From an uncultured bacterium (GTDB taxonomy: Bacteria; Cyanobacteriota; Vampirovibrionia; Gastranaerophilales; Gastranaerophilaceae), in NCBI GenBank assembly GCA_900547585.1, contig URHD01000017.1, positions 1 through 29,257 of the forward strand: a stretch of DNA of 29,257 bases, read 5' to 3'. A program made the translations under genes and the position numbers. Shown one piece after another: positions 13,522 to 20,097 of the stretch (positions are counted from its first letter, which is position 1; each line of letters starts with the position of its first letter). A model generated the notes under the pieces. The model was not told the DNA's origin. It searched no databases and saw nothing but the letters and a program-made list of their open reading frames with translations.

Positions 13522-14855
13522 TATTTCTTTAACTCCTCAATTATCTGCTCAAACTTCATTGAACGTGAAGCTTTAAATAGTATTGTAGTACTCTCAGAGA
13601 GATTTTCCAATATATATTTTGCAGCGTCTTCATTTTTTGAAAAATTCATATAATCAAAACCAGTCTTTTCGCCGATATGACGGGCGAGTTCGCCGACCGT
13701 GATTAATGTAACTTTTTCTTTTGCAATTTCTTTTATAAATTCGCCGACCTGTTCATGATATTTTACCTCATTTTCGCCGAGTTCACCCATATCACCGAGT
13801 ACAAGAGCCTTTTTGCCGGCATAAAGGCTTAAAAAGGCTTTTATGGCGGCTTTCATGGAATCAGGGTTCGCGTTGTAGCTGTCATTTATGATTTTTAGCC
13901 CTTTTATTGTTTCAGTTTCCCAGCGCTGACCGATGGGAGAATAATTTTCAAGCCCGCGTGCCACTTTTTCGTATTGCATGCCAAATTGCACTGCTGTTTC
14001 AATAACAAAAAGCGAATCCTCAATGTTGTAATCGCCCTCAACGTTGAGTTTGAAGCGTTTTCCACGATAAGAAAATACTGATGAATCGATTTTGCGGTCT
14101 TCAATTTGCAAATAAGGCGAATCAAGTCCCGTATAAACAGTTTTTCCTTTATAAGTGTTAAATTTTTTAATCAATTCGCTATTTTTTGCAATTAAAACGC
14201 CCTCCTCATGCAGATATGAACCGATTTCGCATTTTGCCTGCGCAATATTCTCAACGGAACCCAGCCTGCCGATGTGCGCGGTTCCGGTGTTTACGATTAC
14301 GCCGATATCAGGCTCGGAGTATTTCGAAAGGAGCTCAATTTCGCCCCTCGCACGCATTCCCATCTCAAGAACAAGCACTTCCGTGTTTTCCGGCATTGAA
14401 AGAATCGTCTGGCACATGCCGATTTCGTTGTTATGATTGAGTTTTGACTTATGCGTCCTAAAACCCTGTTCCATAACCGACGCCATCATTTCTTTTGTCG
14501 TTGTTTTGCCCGAACTTCCGGTGATTGCGATGGTCACGGGGTTATATTTTCTGCGGCAGTATCTTGCGAGCCGCAAATAAGATTTTAGCGGGTCTTTTAC
14601 GTACAAAATTATCTTTGCGTCAGGATGGTTAATATCTTTTTTTGCGGTAAAAAAGCCTCTTGCACCGCATTCAACCGCTTTGCCGATAAAATCATGCCCG
14701 TCAAAGTTCTCACCCGACAGCGGCAAAAACAAATCAGTATATTCAATGGTTCTGGTATCCGTAGAAATTCTAAACATTCCTGACTGGTTTACGCATTTCA
14801 GGATTTCGGCACCGGTAGCACGTACGATTTCTTCAATTGTAAATTTCATTTTCAA
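13521..14855 (-). CDS. murF: UDP-MurNAc-tripeptide:D-Ala-D-Ala ligase
   Basis: MurF attaches D-Ala-D-Ala to UDP-MurNAc-tripeptide, finishing the soluble precursor. Seen: N-terminal STDTRTIEYTDLFLPLSGENFDGH in family position, ATP loop GSSGKT at 113-118, HNNEIG after the loop, and DSYNANPDSM in the C-terminal domain, which is diagnostic of MurF. Length 444 aa is typical. GAGG lies about seven bases before the ATG; Met3 is an alternative start. It is the first gene of the cell-wall block. A 14-bp perfect palindrome lies eight bases upstream of the start, and the gap to recJ also carries a dispersed repeat. Confidence 0.96.
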   Translation of the reverse strand: MKMKFTIEEIVRATGAEILKCVNQSGMFRISTDTRTIEYTDLFLPLSGENFDGHDFIGKAVECGARGFFTAKKDINHPDAKIILYVKDPLKSYLRLARYCRRKYNPVTIAITGSSGKTTTKEMMASVMEQGFRTHKSKLNHNNEIGMCQTILSMPENTEVLVLEMGMRARGEIELLSKYSEPDIGVIVNTGTAHIGRLGSVENIAQAKCEIGSYLHEEGVLIAKNSELIKKFNTYKGKTVYTGLDSPYLQIEDRKIDSSVFSYRGKRFKLNVEGDYNIEDSLFVIETAVQFGMQYEKVARGLENYSPIGQRWETETIKGLKIINDSYNANPDSMKAAIKAFLSLYAGKKALVLGDMGELGENEVKYHEQVGEFIKEIAKEKVTLITVGELARHIGEKTGFDYMNFSKNEDAAKYILENLSESTTILFKASRSMKFEQIIEELKK

Positions 14856-14862
14856 CCTCGTA

Positions 14863-14876
14863 AAGTATTAATACTT
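14863..14876. promoter_or_regulatory. 14-bp palindrome before murF
   Basis: AAGTATTAATACTT is a perfect palindrome directly upstream of the murF ribosome binding site. It could be an operator for a dimeric regulator, though AT-rich palindromes of this length can occur by chance. Confidence 0.35.
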
Positions 14877-14933
14877 CCCCACTAGGAATGTACCAAAAAA
14901 GAACTAGTATTACAATTTTAGCAAAAAATAAAA

Positions 14934-14995
14934 CTGTCACCCTGAATTCGCCCGGGGTCTTTTGGGTAGATATGCTGAAACCAGTTCAGCATGAT
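14934..14995. repeat. TGTCACCCTGAA-type dispersed repeat, copy 1
   Basis: This copy reads CTGTCACCCTGAATTCG, a GGGTCT segment, then ATGCTGAAACCAGTTCAGCAT, which is an imperfect hairpin. A longer copy lies at 26701-26776. Repeats of this general form (CACCCTGAA...TTCAGCATGA) occur widely in bacterial genomes, so this one is not specific to the window. It fills the recJ-murF gap. Confidence 0.7.
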
Positions 14996-15022
14996 ATTTT
15001 CGACTAATTCTTGTATAAACCC

Positions 15023-17383
15023 TTAAATATTTAACTCATCAAGGTTGCAGGAGGCGAGAAACTCACGAAATTCGTAGATTTTAGCCAGCTCAGCCTCAAG
15101 CGCTTCAAATAACTCTGATTCTTTGATTTTTGAATACCCGAGAGCCTCAATGAATTTCAGTTTCAGTATATCATTTTCGCGCTCAAAAACCTCTATCATC
15201 CCCAGCGCCTCAAACATATCAACGCAAAGTTCTGCTGCCTCGGGGGTTATGCCCAGAAAGCCGGAAATTTCGTTTAAACTTACACGTCCGTCACGGTTGT
15301 TCGACGCGAATTTCAGCATGCCGGAAATCTTCTTCAAAAGAGCTTCTTCATCAATTTTTTTATTATCAAAATTCATAAAATGCAGAACTTTCGCCTGCGA
15401 TTTTGCGCAAATCGAGGCAAGAACCTCTTTTGAGGGTGGATAATCAAAAAACATCACCTGCGCGCAAACAGGGATATTAATCCTGTCGCAAAGCCGTTCG
15501 CCCATTACTTTGTAGCGTGAAAGTGCTTCGGTAACGGCTTTATTTTCGCTGAAAACAGCGGTTTTTAATTTTGTCGTAAGAAGATAATCACAAATCTGGT
15601 CAAAAATCCCTGTTTTCTTGCGGTGGTCAAGGATTTTCAGCGCCGGTTCCTCCTGCTGCATTGCCTCGGATTTTATATCCTGAATATCAAGCTGCAAAGT
15701 CGTTGCGCCATTGAAATTATTCAATTTCGGGTAAAATGCGAGGTCGATTTTTGAACCTGCCGGGATGTTCAGTTTTGAATGTTTCCAGCGCACGCATTCA
15801 AATTCCCTGCCCGAATCATCCGTACAGAAGATTTTCAGGTGATTCTGGCTTGAACCCATAACGTTAAACTGCTTTAGCGTAAGGTTTTTCACGGCGAAGA
15901 CCGGATTTTCGTTATGAGCGCCAAAAGGCTGGAGTTTTTCGAGTTCTTTGACCAAATCAAGGTTCAAATCTCCCGCAGCAAGCTCCATATCTACGTTTAC
16001 AACAGGTTTTAGCGGGTTTTGTGAGACGATTGTGTCAATTGCGGAAGCGATTACGGTTTTCACGGTATTAAAAGGGGTCTTTTTCGGGTCAAAATAAAGC
16101 CCCGCAGCCATAGAATGCCCCCCGAAGCCTTCAAAAAGGCTGCTATTTTCTTCAAGAATCTTCTGCGCATGCACACCCGGCACACTTCTCGCCGAACACC
16201 TTATCCAGCCTGTGTTTTCATCTTTTGTCATCAGGAAAACAGGCTTGTAAAAATTTTCCACAAGGCGCGACGCAACTATCCCGATAATGCCGACATGCCA
16301 GTCCTCTTTGTATAAAATTATTGAATTTGAGGGCGGTTCGTTCTGCATTTGTTCTACCGCCTCATCAAAAATCGTGTCGGAGAGGTTCTGGCGGATTTTG
16401 TTGTAATTGTCGAGGGTTTGCGCGTAAACATCAAGTTGTGCGTCATTTTCGCATAATAAAAGATTTAAAGCGCTTTCGACCGTATCCAAACGCCCTGCGG
16501 CGTTGATTCTCGGTGCAATTCCGAATGCAACGTTCTCAGAATTCACATTTTCAGCGTTATAGCCTGCGATTTTTAATAATTTTTGGATTCCAGCGTTTTT
16601 TCCTGCGCTGATGAGCTTTAAACCCGACGCAGTGAATGCACGATTTTCCCCCAGAAGCGGCACTACATCGGCAATCGTCCCAACAGCCACAAGCGGCAAA
16701 AGTTCCTGCACAAAATCGTATTTTTCATAAAATTCCAGCAATGCGCACGCCAGTTTGAACGCAACCCCCACGCCCGCAAGGTAATTTAGCGATTCAATCA
16801 CATCAAGCGGCAAATTTTCATCAAGTGCGCCGGGAGCCTTGGGGTTAAGGATGGAAAACGCCTCAGGAATGGTTTCCGGAGCTTCGTGGTGGTCGGTAAT
16901 TATTATTTCAGCCTTGAAACTGTTCAAAAACCTGACTTCTTCTGCGTTGCTGATTCCGCAGTCAACGGTAATGAACAGTTTTGCTTTTTCTTTGGAAATC
17001 AATTTGACCAGAGCTTTTGTGTTGAGGCCGTGGGTTTCAAACTCGCGCGTCGGAACATAATAAGATACATTCGCGCCCAGATAGGTCAACGTTTTGAGCA
17101 AAAGTGCCGTAGAAGTAACCCCGTCACAGTCAAAATCGCCGTAAACAACGATTTTTTCGCCCTCTTTAATCGCTTTTGCGATTCTTTCGACGGATTTTTT
17201 CATCTCAACAAAGGCATCTGGCTTTGAGATTTTCATTTTGTCTGGATTAAGGAAGTCATTTGCTTTCGCAACAGTATCAATTCCGCGCTGCACAAGCAGT
17301 TCGGCAGTAATTCTGCTGCCGCATAGTTCAACAAGTTCCTCCGGAACCTCCCGCGTTTTTTTTATCTCCCAAATTTTGTTCAT
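15023..17383 (-). CDS. recJ: Single-stranded-DNA exonuclease RecJ
   Basis: RecJ degrades single-stranded DNA 5' to 3' in recombinational and mismatch repair. Seen: DHH-domain motifs YGDFDCDGVTS at 81-91, VDCGISN at 140-146, TDHHEAP at 163-169 and GTIADVVPL; then the DHHA1-side motifs RINAAGRLDT, GIIGIVASRL and GGHSMAAGL; then an OB-like domain. At 786 aa it carries a C-terminal extension of roughly 200 residues absent from the E. coli-type protein, as in long RecJ forms of Firmicutes. Its start is seven bases after the stop of the 127-aa gene, so it is the last member of the fixC-fixX operon. Confidence 0.93.
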   Translation of the reverse strand: MNKIWEIKKTREVPEELVELCGSRITAELLVQRGIDTVAKANDFLNPDKMKISKPDAFVEMKKSVERIAKAIKEGEKIVVYGDFDCDGVTSTALLLKTLTYLGANVSYYVPTREFETHGLNTKALVKLISKEKAKLFITVDCGISNAEEVRFLNSFKAEIIITDHHEAPETIPEAFSILNPKAPGALDENLPLDVIESLNYLAGVGVAFKLACALLEFYEKYDFVQELLPLVAVGTIADVVPLLGENRAFTASGLKLISAGKNAGIQKLLKIAGYNAENVNSENVAFGIAPRINAAGRLDTVESALNLLLCENDAQLDVYAQTLDNYNKIRQNLSDTIFDEAVEQMQNEPPSNSIILYKEDWHVGIIGIVASRLVENFYKPVFLMTKDENTGWIRCSARSVPGVHAQKILEENSSLFEGFGGHSMAAGLYFDPKKTPFNTVKTVIASAIDTIVSQNPLKPVVNVDMELAAGDLNLDLVKELEKLQPFGAHNENPVFAVKNLTLKQFNVMGSSQNHLKIFCTDDSGREFECVRWKHSKLNIPAGSKIDLAFYPKLNNFNGATTLQLDIQDIKSEAMQQEEPALKILDHRKKTGIFDQICDYLLTTKLKTAVFSENKAVTEALSRYKVMGERLCDRINIPVCAQVMFFDYPPSKEVLASICAKSQAKVLHFMNFDNKKIDEEALLKKISGMLKFASNNRDGRVSLNEISGFLGITPEAAELCVDMFEALGMIEVFERENDILKLKFIEALGYSKIKESELFEALEAELAKIYEFREFLASCNLDELNI

Positions 17384-17390
17384 TTAGAGG

Positions 17391-17774
17391 CTAAACTTCT
17401 TCTTCCCCGTCATCTTCGTCTTCTTCTTTTGTAATCGAGTCGATAACCATTTGCGCCATTTCTTTTGCAACGGATTTTTGAACGACTTCGGGGCTGTTTT
17501 CCAGCATATTTATTGCAGTTCTGACCGTGCTGTCAATATCATACCATCTGCTTTTGCCTTTTTCTATTGTACCGTCCTCAACAGCAGACATGATGTCTTC
17601 GACTGCGGAATAGGTGTTTTCCGAAATATTGTGCTCAATGATGATTTTGATGAGGTTCAGAGCAACTTTAATCTGGGTTTCGTCATCAGATTCGCGCAAA
17701 GTACGCATTGAACGCGACAAAACAGGGTCTTTGTCGTACCAGCGGCGGTAGTTTTCGCTGTATTCTTCTTTCAT
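17391..17774 (-). CDS. Hypothetical protein with internal repeat
   Basis: A 127-aa acidic soluble protein I do not recognise. It has two similar halves: RRWYDKDPVLSRSMRTL... at about 10-50 and SRWYDIDSTVRTAINML... at about 75-113, each an RWYD motif followed by two predicted helices. The C-terminal tail is almost all Glu/Asp (KEEDEDDGEEEV). No signal peptide or membrane span is visible. AAAGGAGAG lies just before the ATG. It sits 22 bases after fixX and seven before recJ, so it is firmly in the operon. It may be a small helical-repeat adaptor. Confidence 0.7.
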   Translation of the reverse strand: MKEEYSENYRRWYDKDPVLSRSMRTLRESDDETQIKVALNLIKIIIEHNISENTYSAVEDIMSAVEDGTIEKGKSRWYDIDSTVRTAINMLENSPEVVQKSVAKEMAQMVIDSITKEEDEDDGEEEV

Positions 17775-17796
17775 ACCTCTCTCCTTTTCGCTATTT

Positions 17797-18075
17797 TCAG
17801 CTATTTTTGTAAACCACGCCTTTTCCGCCCTCGGGATAATTCCATTTTATGTATTTGCAGGCTATCCGGCACGCACCGCACTCAAGGCATTTTTCGTAGC
17901 TTACTGTCAGTTTTTTTTCTGATTCGTTGTAATTATAAACCTTTGCCGGACATATAATTGTACACACCTTTTCCAAACAATGCAAGCACTGTTGTTCATC
18001 TGGCGAAAGATGGCTCGATTGCGAGGTTTTGAATGTATCTTTGTAAAGTTTTCCGTCCAAATTATGTTCTGTCAT
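17797..18075 (-). CDS. fixX: Ferredoxin-like protein FixX
   Basis: A 92-aa iron-sulfur protein of the FixX type, the small partner of FixC. Seen: eight cysteines in two sets, C30/C33/C38/C42 (CLHCLEKVCTIICP) and C63/C66/C69/C73 (CLECGACRIAC), the second being a standard 4Fe-4S binding motif. The flanking IICPAKVY and KYIKWNYPEGGKGV fit the FixX/ETF-QO tail. Its start overlaps the fixC stop by four bases (ATGA), so the two are translated together. Known FixABCX complexes bifurcate electrons from NADH to quinone and ferredoxin; FixA and FixB are not in this window. Confidence 0.9.
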   Translation of the reverse strand: MTEHNLDGKLYKDTFKTSQSSHLSPDEQQCLHCLEKVCTIICPAKVYNYNESEKKLTVSYEKCLECGACRIACKYIKWNYPEGGKGVVYKNS

Positions 18076-19367
18076 TTCAGCACCCCGAAAATCAATTTTA
18101 TGCCCGTAACTGCATCGTTAAACAGCTCGGCAAGGCTTCTTTTGCAGAAGAAATTTTTTGCAAACTTCACAAACTGCCCTTTTTTCTCGATTCCGTTTGC
18201 AGATGTGAAGATTTCAAAAAATTCGTTTACTTTTTGCGGATAATAGCCCAAAAATGAGTCTGTGCGCGTCGAAACAAGCTTCACAACATCCTTGTAAGTC
18301 TTCAAATCTTTCATCACAAAGCTGTTTTTCAGTTTTTTCTCATAAAGGCAGAGCATGTTCGATGAAAAATCGTTCTTTTCAATCGCCTCAAGAGCGGTTT
18401 CGCCGGCAAATTTCCCGCTGAACATCGCAAGGTTCGTTCCCTCAAAATGCACGTTATTCACGAGCGCCGCAGCGTCACCCGTAACCATTACGCCGTCCGA
18501 GTAGAGTTTCGGCAAAGCATCAAAGCCGCCTTCCGGAATCAAATGTGCCGAATATTCAATCAATTCGCCATCTTTCAGGTATGGAGCAATCGACGGATGG
18601 TGTTTTAAATCCTCAAGAAGCTCATACGGCGCGATTTTTTTGTTTTTTAAGTCCTCAAGCGACGCGCCAATGCCTATTGCCACGGAATCTTTATTCGTGA
18701 ACATCAATCCCATTGCAAAAAGCCCCGCCAGCGGCCCGCCGGCGATTTTGAACTCAACACCTTTTTCGTCAATCAGCCCGAATCGCTGTTCAATAAGGCT
18801 TTTAGGGAGTTTTATGACCTCTTTTACTGCGAGCACCATCTGTTTTGCTTTTGGTTTGGGTTTTAGTCCGATTTGCTCGGAAAGAAGCGAGTTCACGCCG
18901 TCTGCAAGGATAACAATATCCGAATAAAACCTTTCTAAATCCGTTTCAATCCCCACAACTGCGCCATTTTCGACGATTAAATTTCTCACGGTTGTGTCGG
19001 GCGCAAAATAAACGCCCTCTTTTTTCGCCTGTTCAACGCACCATTTATCCCATTTTGCCCTCAAAGCAATAAAGGAGCCCTCCTCCAGCGAATTTTTGTA
19101 AGATATCGTTGTGCTATCGTATTCGGAGAGGAGCATGAAGCTTTTGTTGTTCACAAAACGTTCGATTGGCGCTTCTTTGAAGTTCGGGAATATTTCTTCT
19201 GCGGCGTGGGAATAGATTACGCCGCCATAAACATTTTTTGAGCCGGAAAAATTGCCTCTTTCAACGAGCACGACCTTTTTTCCGCCCCGCGCAACCGTAA
19301 TTGCCGCGCTCACGCCCGCAGGGCCCGCGCCGACTACTATTACGTCTGTTTTGCTGCTTTCGCTCAT
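18072..19367 (-). CDS. fixC: FAD-dependent ETF-quinone oxidoreductase FixC
   Basis: A flavoprotein of the FixC / ETF-quinone oxidoreductase family, which passes electrons between an electron-transfer flavoprotein and quinone with FixX as its iron-sulfur partner. Seen: Rossmann loop VVGAGPAGVSAA at about 11-22, Glu36 in LVERG, and the C-terminal FAD motif TGDAAALVNN with HFEGTNLAM. The start at 19367 (431 aa) is chosen over an upstream ATG at 19409: AAAAGGAGT lies before it, and the promoter -10 box at 19390 lies between the two, so the longer form could not be transcribed from it. Geranylgeranyl-reductase-like proteins are relatives, but the adjacent fixX supports FixC. Confidence 0.9.
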   Translation of the reverse strand: MSESSKTDVIVVGAGPAGVSAAITVARGGKKVVLVERGNFSGSKNVYGGVIYSHAAEEIFPNFKEAPIERFVNNKSFMLLSEYDSTTISYKNSLEEGSFIALRAKWDKWCVEQAKKEGVYFAPDTTVRNLIVENGAVVGIETDLERFYSDIVILADGVNSLLSEQIGLKPKPKAKQMVLAVKEVIKLPKSLIEQRFGLIDEKGVEFKIAGGPLAGLFAMGLMFTNKDSVAIGIGASLEDLKNKKIAPYELLEDLKHHPSIAPYLKDGELIEYSAHLIPEGGFDALPKLYSDGVMVTGDAAALVNNVHFEGTNLAMFSGKFAGETALEAIEKNDFSSNMLCLYEKKLKNSFVMKDLKTYKDVVKLVSTRTDSFLGYYPQKVNEFFEIFTSANGIEKKGQFVKFAKNFFCKRSLAELFNDAVTGIKLIFGVLK

Positions 19368-19389
19368 CCGAACTCCTTTTTCTGCAACA

Positions 19390-19419
19390 ATTATACTATC
19401 AAATTGCATTTTGCCGCAA
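19390..19419 (-). promoter_or_regulatory. Promoter of the fixC-fixX-recJ operon
   Basis: On the minus strand TTGCGG (19414-19419) and TATAAT (19390-19395), spacing 18, 23 bases before the fixC start codon. The -10 box is perfect and the -35 box weak. Confidence 0.6.
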
Positions 19420-19457
19420 TAAACTTTAGGAGTAAGTCTGTTTATGGTCAGTTTTGA

Positions 19458-19488
19458 GGTGGGAACCGCTTCGCTTTTCCCACCCTAC
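19458..19488. repeat. GGTGGGAA-type short hairpin repeat
   Basis: GGTGGGAACCGCTTCGC to TTCCCACCCTAC, a tight hairpin of about 31 bases. The TAG stop of the 75-aa gene (19485-19487) is made by its terminal CTA, so the element marks the exact end of that gene. Confidence 0.8.
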
Positions 19489-19712
19489 TTTTTCAGTAAA
19501 ATTTGGCAATAAATTTTTTCTTCTAAAATGTCAAAATTCGCTTTCAAAGCTTGAAAATTTTTTTCAAGAATTTTTGCTAAAGGCAGTAAATATGAACAGT
19601 TTTCATTGTTTAAAAGCCCGCACTCTAAAATAATATGCAAACATCTTGTCAAACTTTGAGCCTCATATATTGAAATATTTGTTTTATCAATTAGTTCAGA
19701 AATTGTTTTCAT
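19485..19712 (-). CDS. Small hypothetical protein
   Basis: A 75-aa protein without a recognisable family, starting MKTISELIDKTNISIYEAQS. By eye it is all helical with three Cys in the middle (CLHIILECGLLNNENC) and a coiled-coil-like leucine pattern in the second half. No membrane span. The start is supported by AAGGA five bases upstream and a consensus promoter. It is divergent from the HTH gene at 19796, with the promoters back to back, so that regulator likely controls it. The stop codon lies inside a GGTGGGAA repeat, so the natural end may have been altered by insertion. Confidence 0.6.
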   Translation of the reverse strand: MKTISELIDKTNISIYEAQSLTRCLHIILECGLLNNENCSYLLPLAKILEKNFQALKANFDILEEKIYCQILLKK

Positions 19713-19749
19713 TTTTATCCTTGAATTAGTTTTTAGAATATTTTATTAA

Positions 19750-19778
19750 ATTATAGTTTATAGATTTATTATTGTCAA
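19750..19778 (-). promoter_or_regulatory. Consensus promoter of the 75-aa gene
   Basis: On the minus strand TTGACA (19773-19778) and TATAAT (19750-19755) with exactly 17 bases between: a full sigma-70 consensus. Such strong promoters usually need repression; the divergent HTH gene is the obvious candidate. A TAAAT/ATTTA inverted repeat with a 12-base gap (about 19747-19768) covers the -10 region. Confidence 0.8.
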
Positions 19779-19783
19779 GAATA

Positions 19784-19789
19784 TAAAAT
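19784..19789 (+). promoter_or_regulatory. -10 box of the HTH gene
   Basis: TAAAAT ends six bases before the ATG at 19796, with no good -35 box, so the message is probably leaderless and weakly transcribed or activator-dependent. Its upstream region overlaps the divergent consensus promoter. Confidence 0.45.
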
Positions 19790-19795
19790 ACTACT

Positions 19796-20014
19796 ATGGA
19801 CGAACAAAAATTATTGAAAAATTTCGGATTTAATTTTAAAATTGCCCGGATGAAATTAAAACTAACACAGGACAACATTGCAGAGCTAACCAATTTCAGC
19901 AAACCCTATATAAGCAATGTCGAAAGCGGCAAACACAATATATCACTTGTAAATGCCTTTAAATTTGCAAAAATAGTGAATAAAACGTTAGAAGAACTCA
20001 TTGCAGAGGCTTAA
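19796..20014 (+). CDS. XRE-family HTH regulator, controller-protein-like
   Basis: A 72-aa DNA-binding protein consisting almost only of a Cro/C1-type helix-turn-helix: FKIARMKLKLTQDNIAELTN, then SKPYISNVESGKHNISLVN as recognition helix and following turn, then KIVNKTLEEL. The motif YIS.(I/V)E.G..NISL is typical of small XRE repressors and of controller (C) proteins of restriction-modification systems. No methylase or nuclease gene is nearby, so a C-protein role is not supported; autoregulation and control of the divergent 75-aa gene are more likely. No Shine-Dalgarno is present. Confidence 0.85.
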   Translation: MDEQKLLKNFGFNFKIARMKLKLTQDNIAELTNFSKPYISNVESGKHNISLVNAFKFAKIVNKTLEELIAEA

Positions 20015-20057
20015 ATTAATCAATTTCAACCCGGCCGCCTTTAAATTTAATCATTTT

Positions 20058-20086
20058 TTGTATTTTTATTTATTATTTGCTAAAAT
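20058..20086 (+). promoter_or_regulatory. Promoter of the penicillin-binding protein gene
   Basis: TTGTAT (20058-20063) and TAAAAT (20081-20086), spacing 17. It ends 11 bases before the TTG start at 20098 and about 45-56 bases before the alternative ATG starts. Confidence 0.55.
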
Positions 20087-20097
20087 ATATCTGATTA

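Noticed and set aside
19796..20014. Restriction-modification controller gene
   Set aside because: The HTH sequence resembles C proteins, but no methyltransferase or endonuclease gene is adjacent; the divergent partner is a 75-aa unknown.
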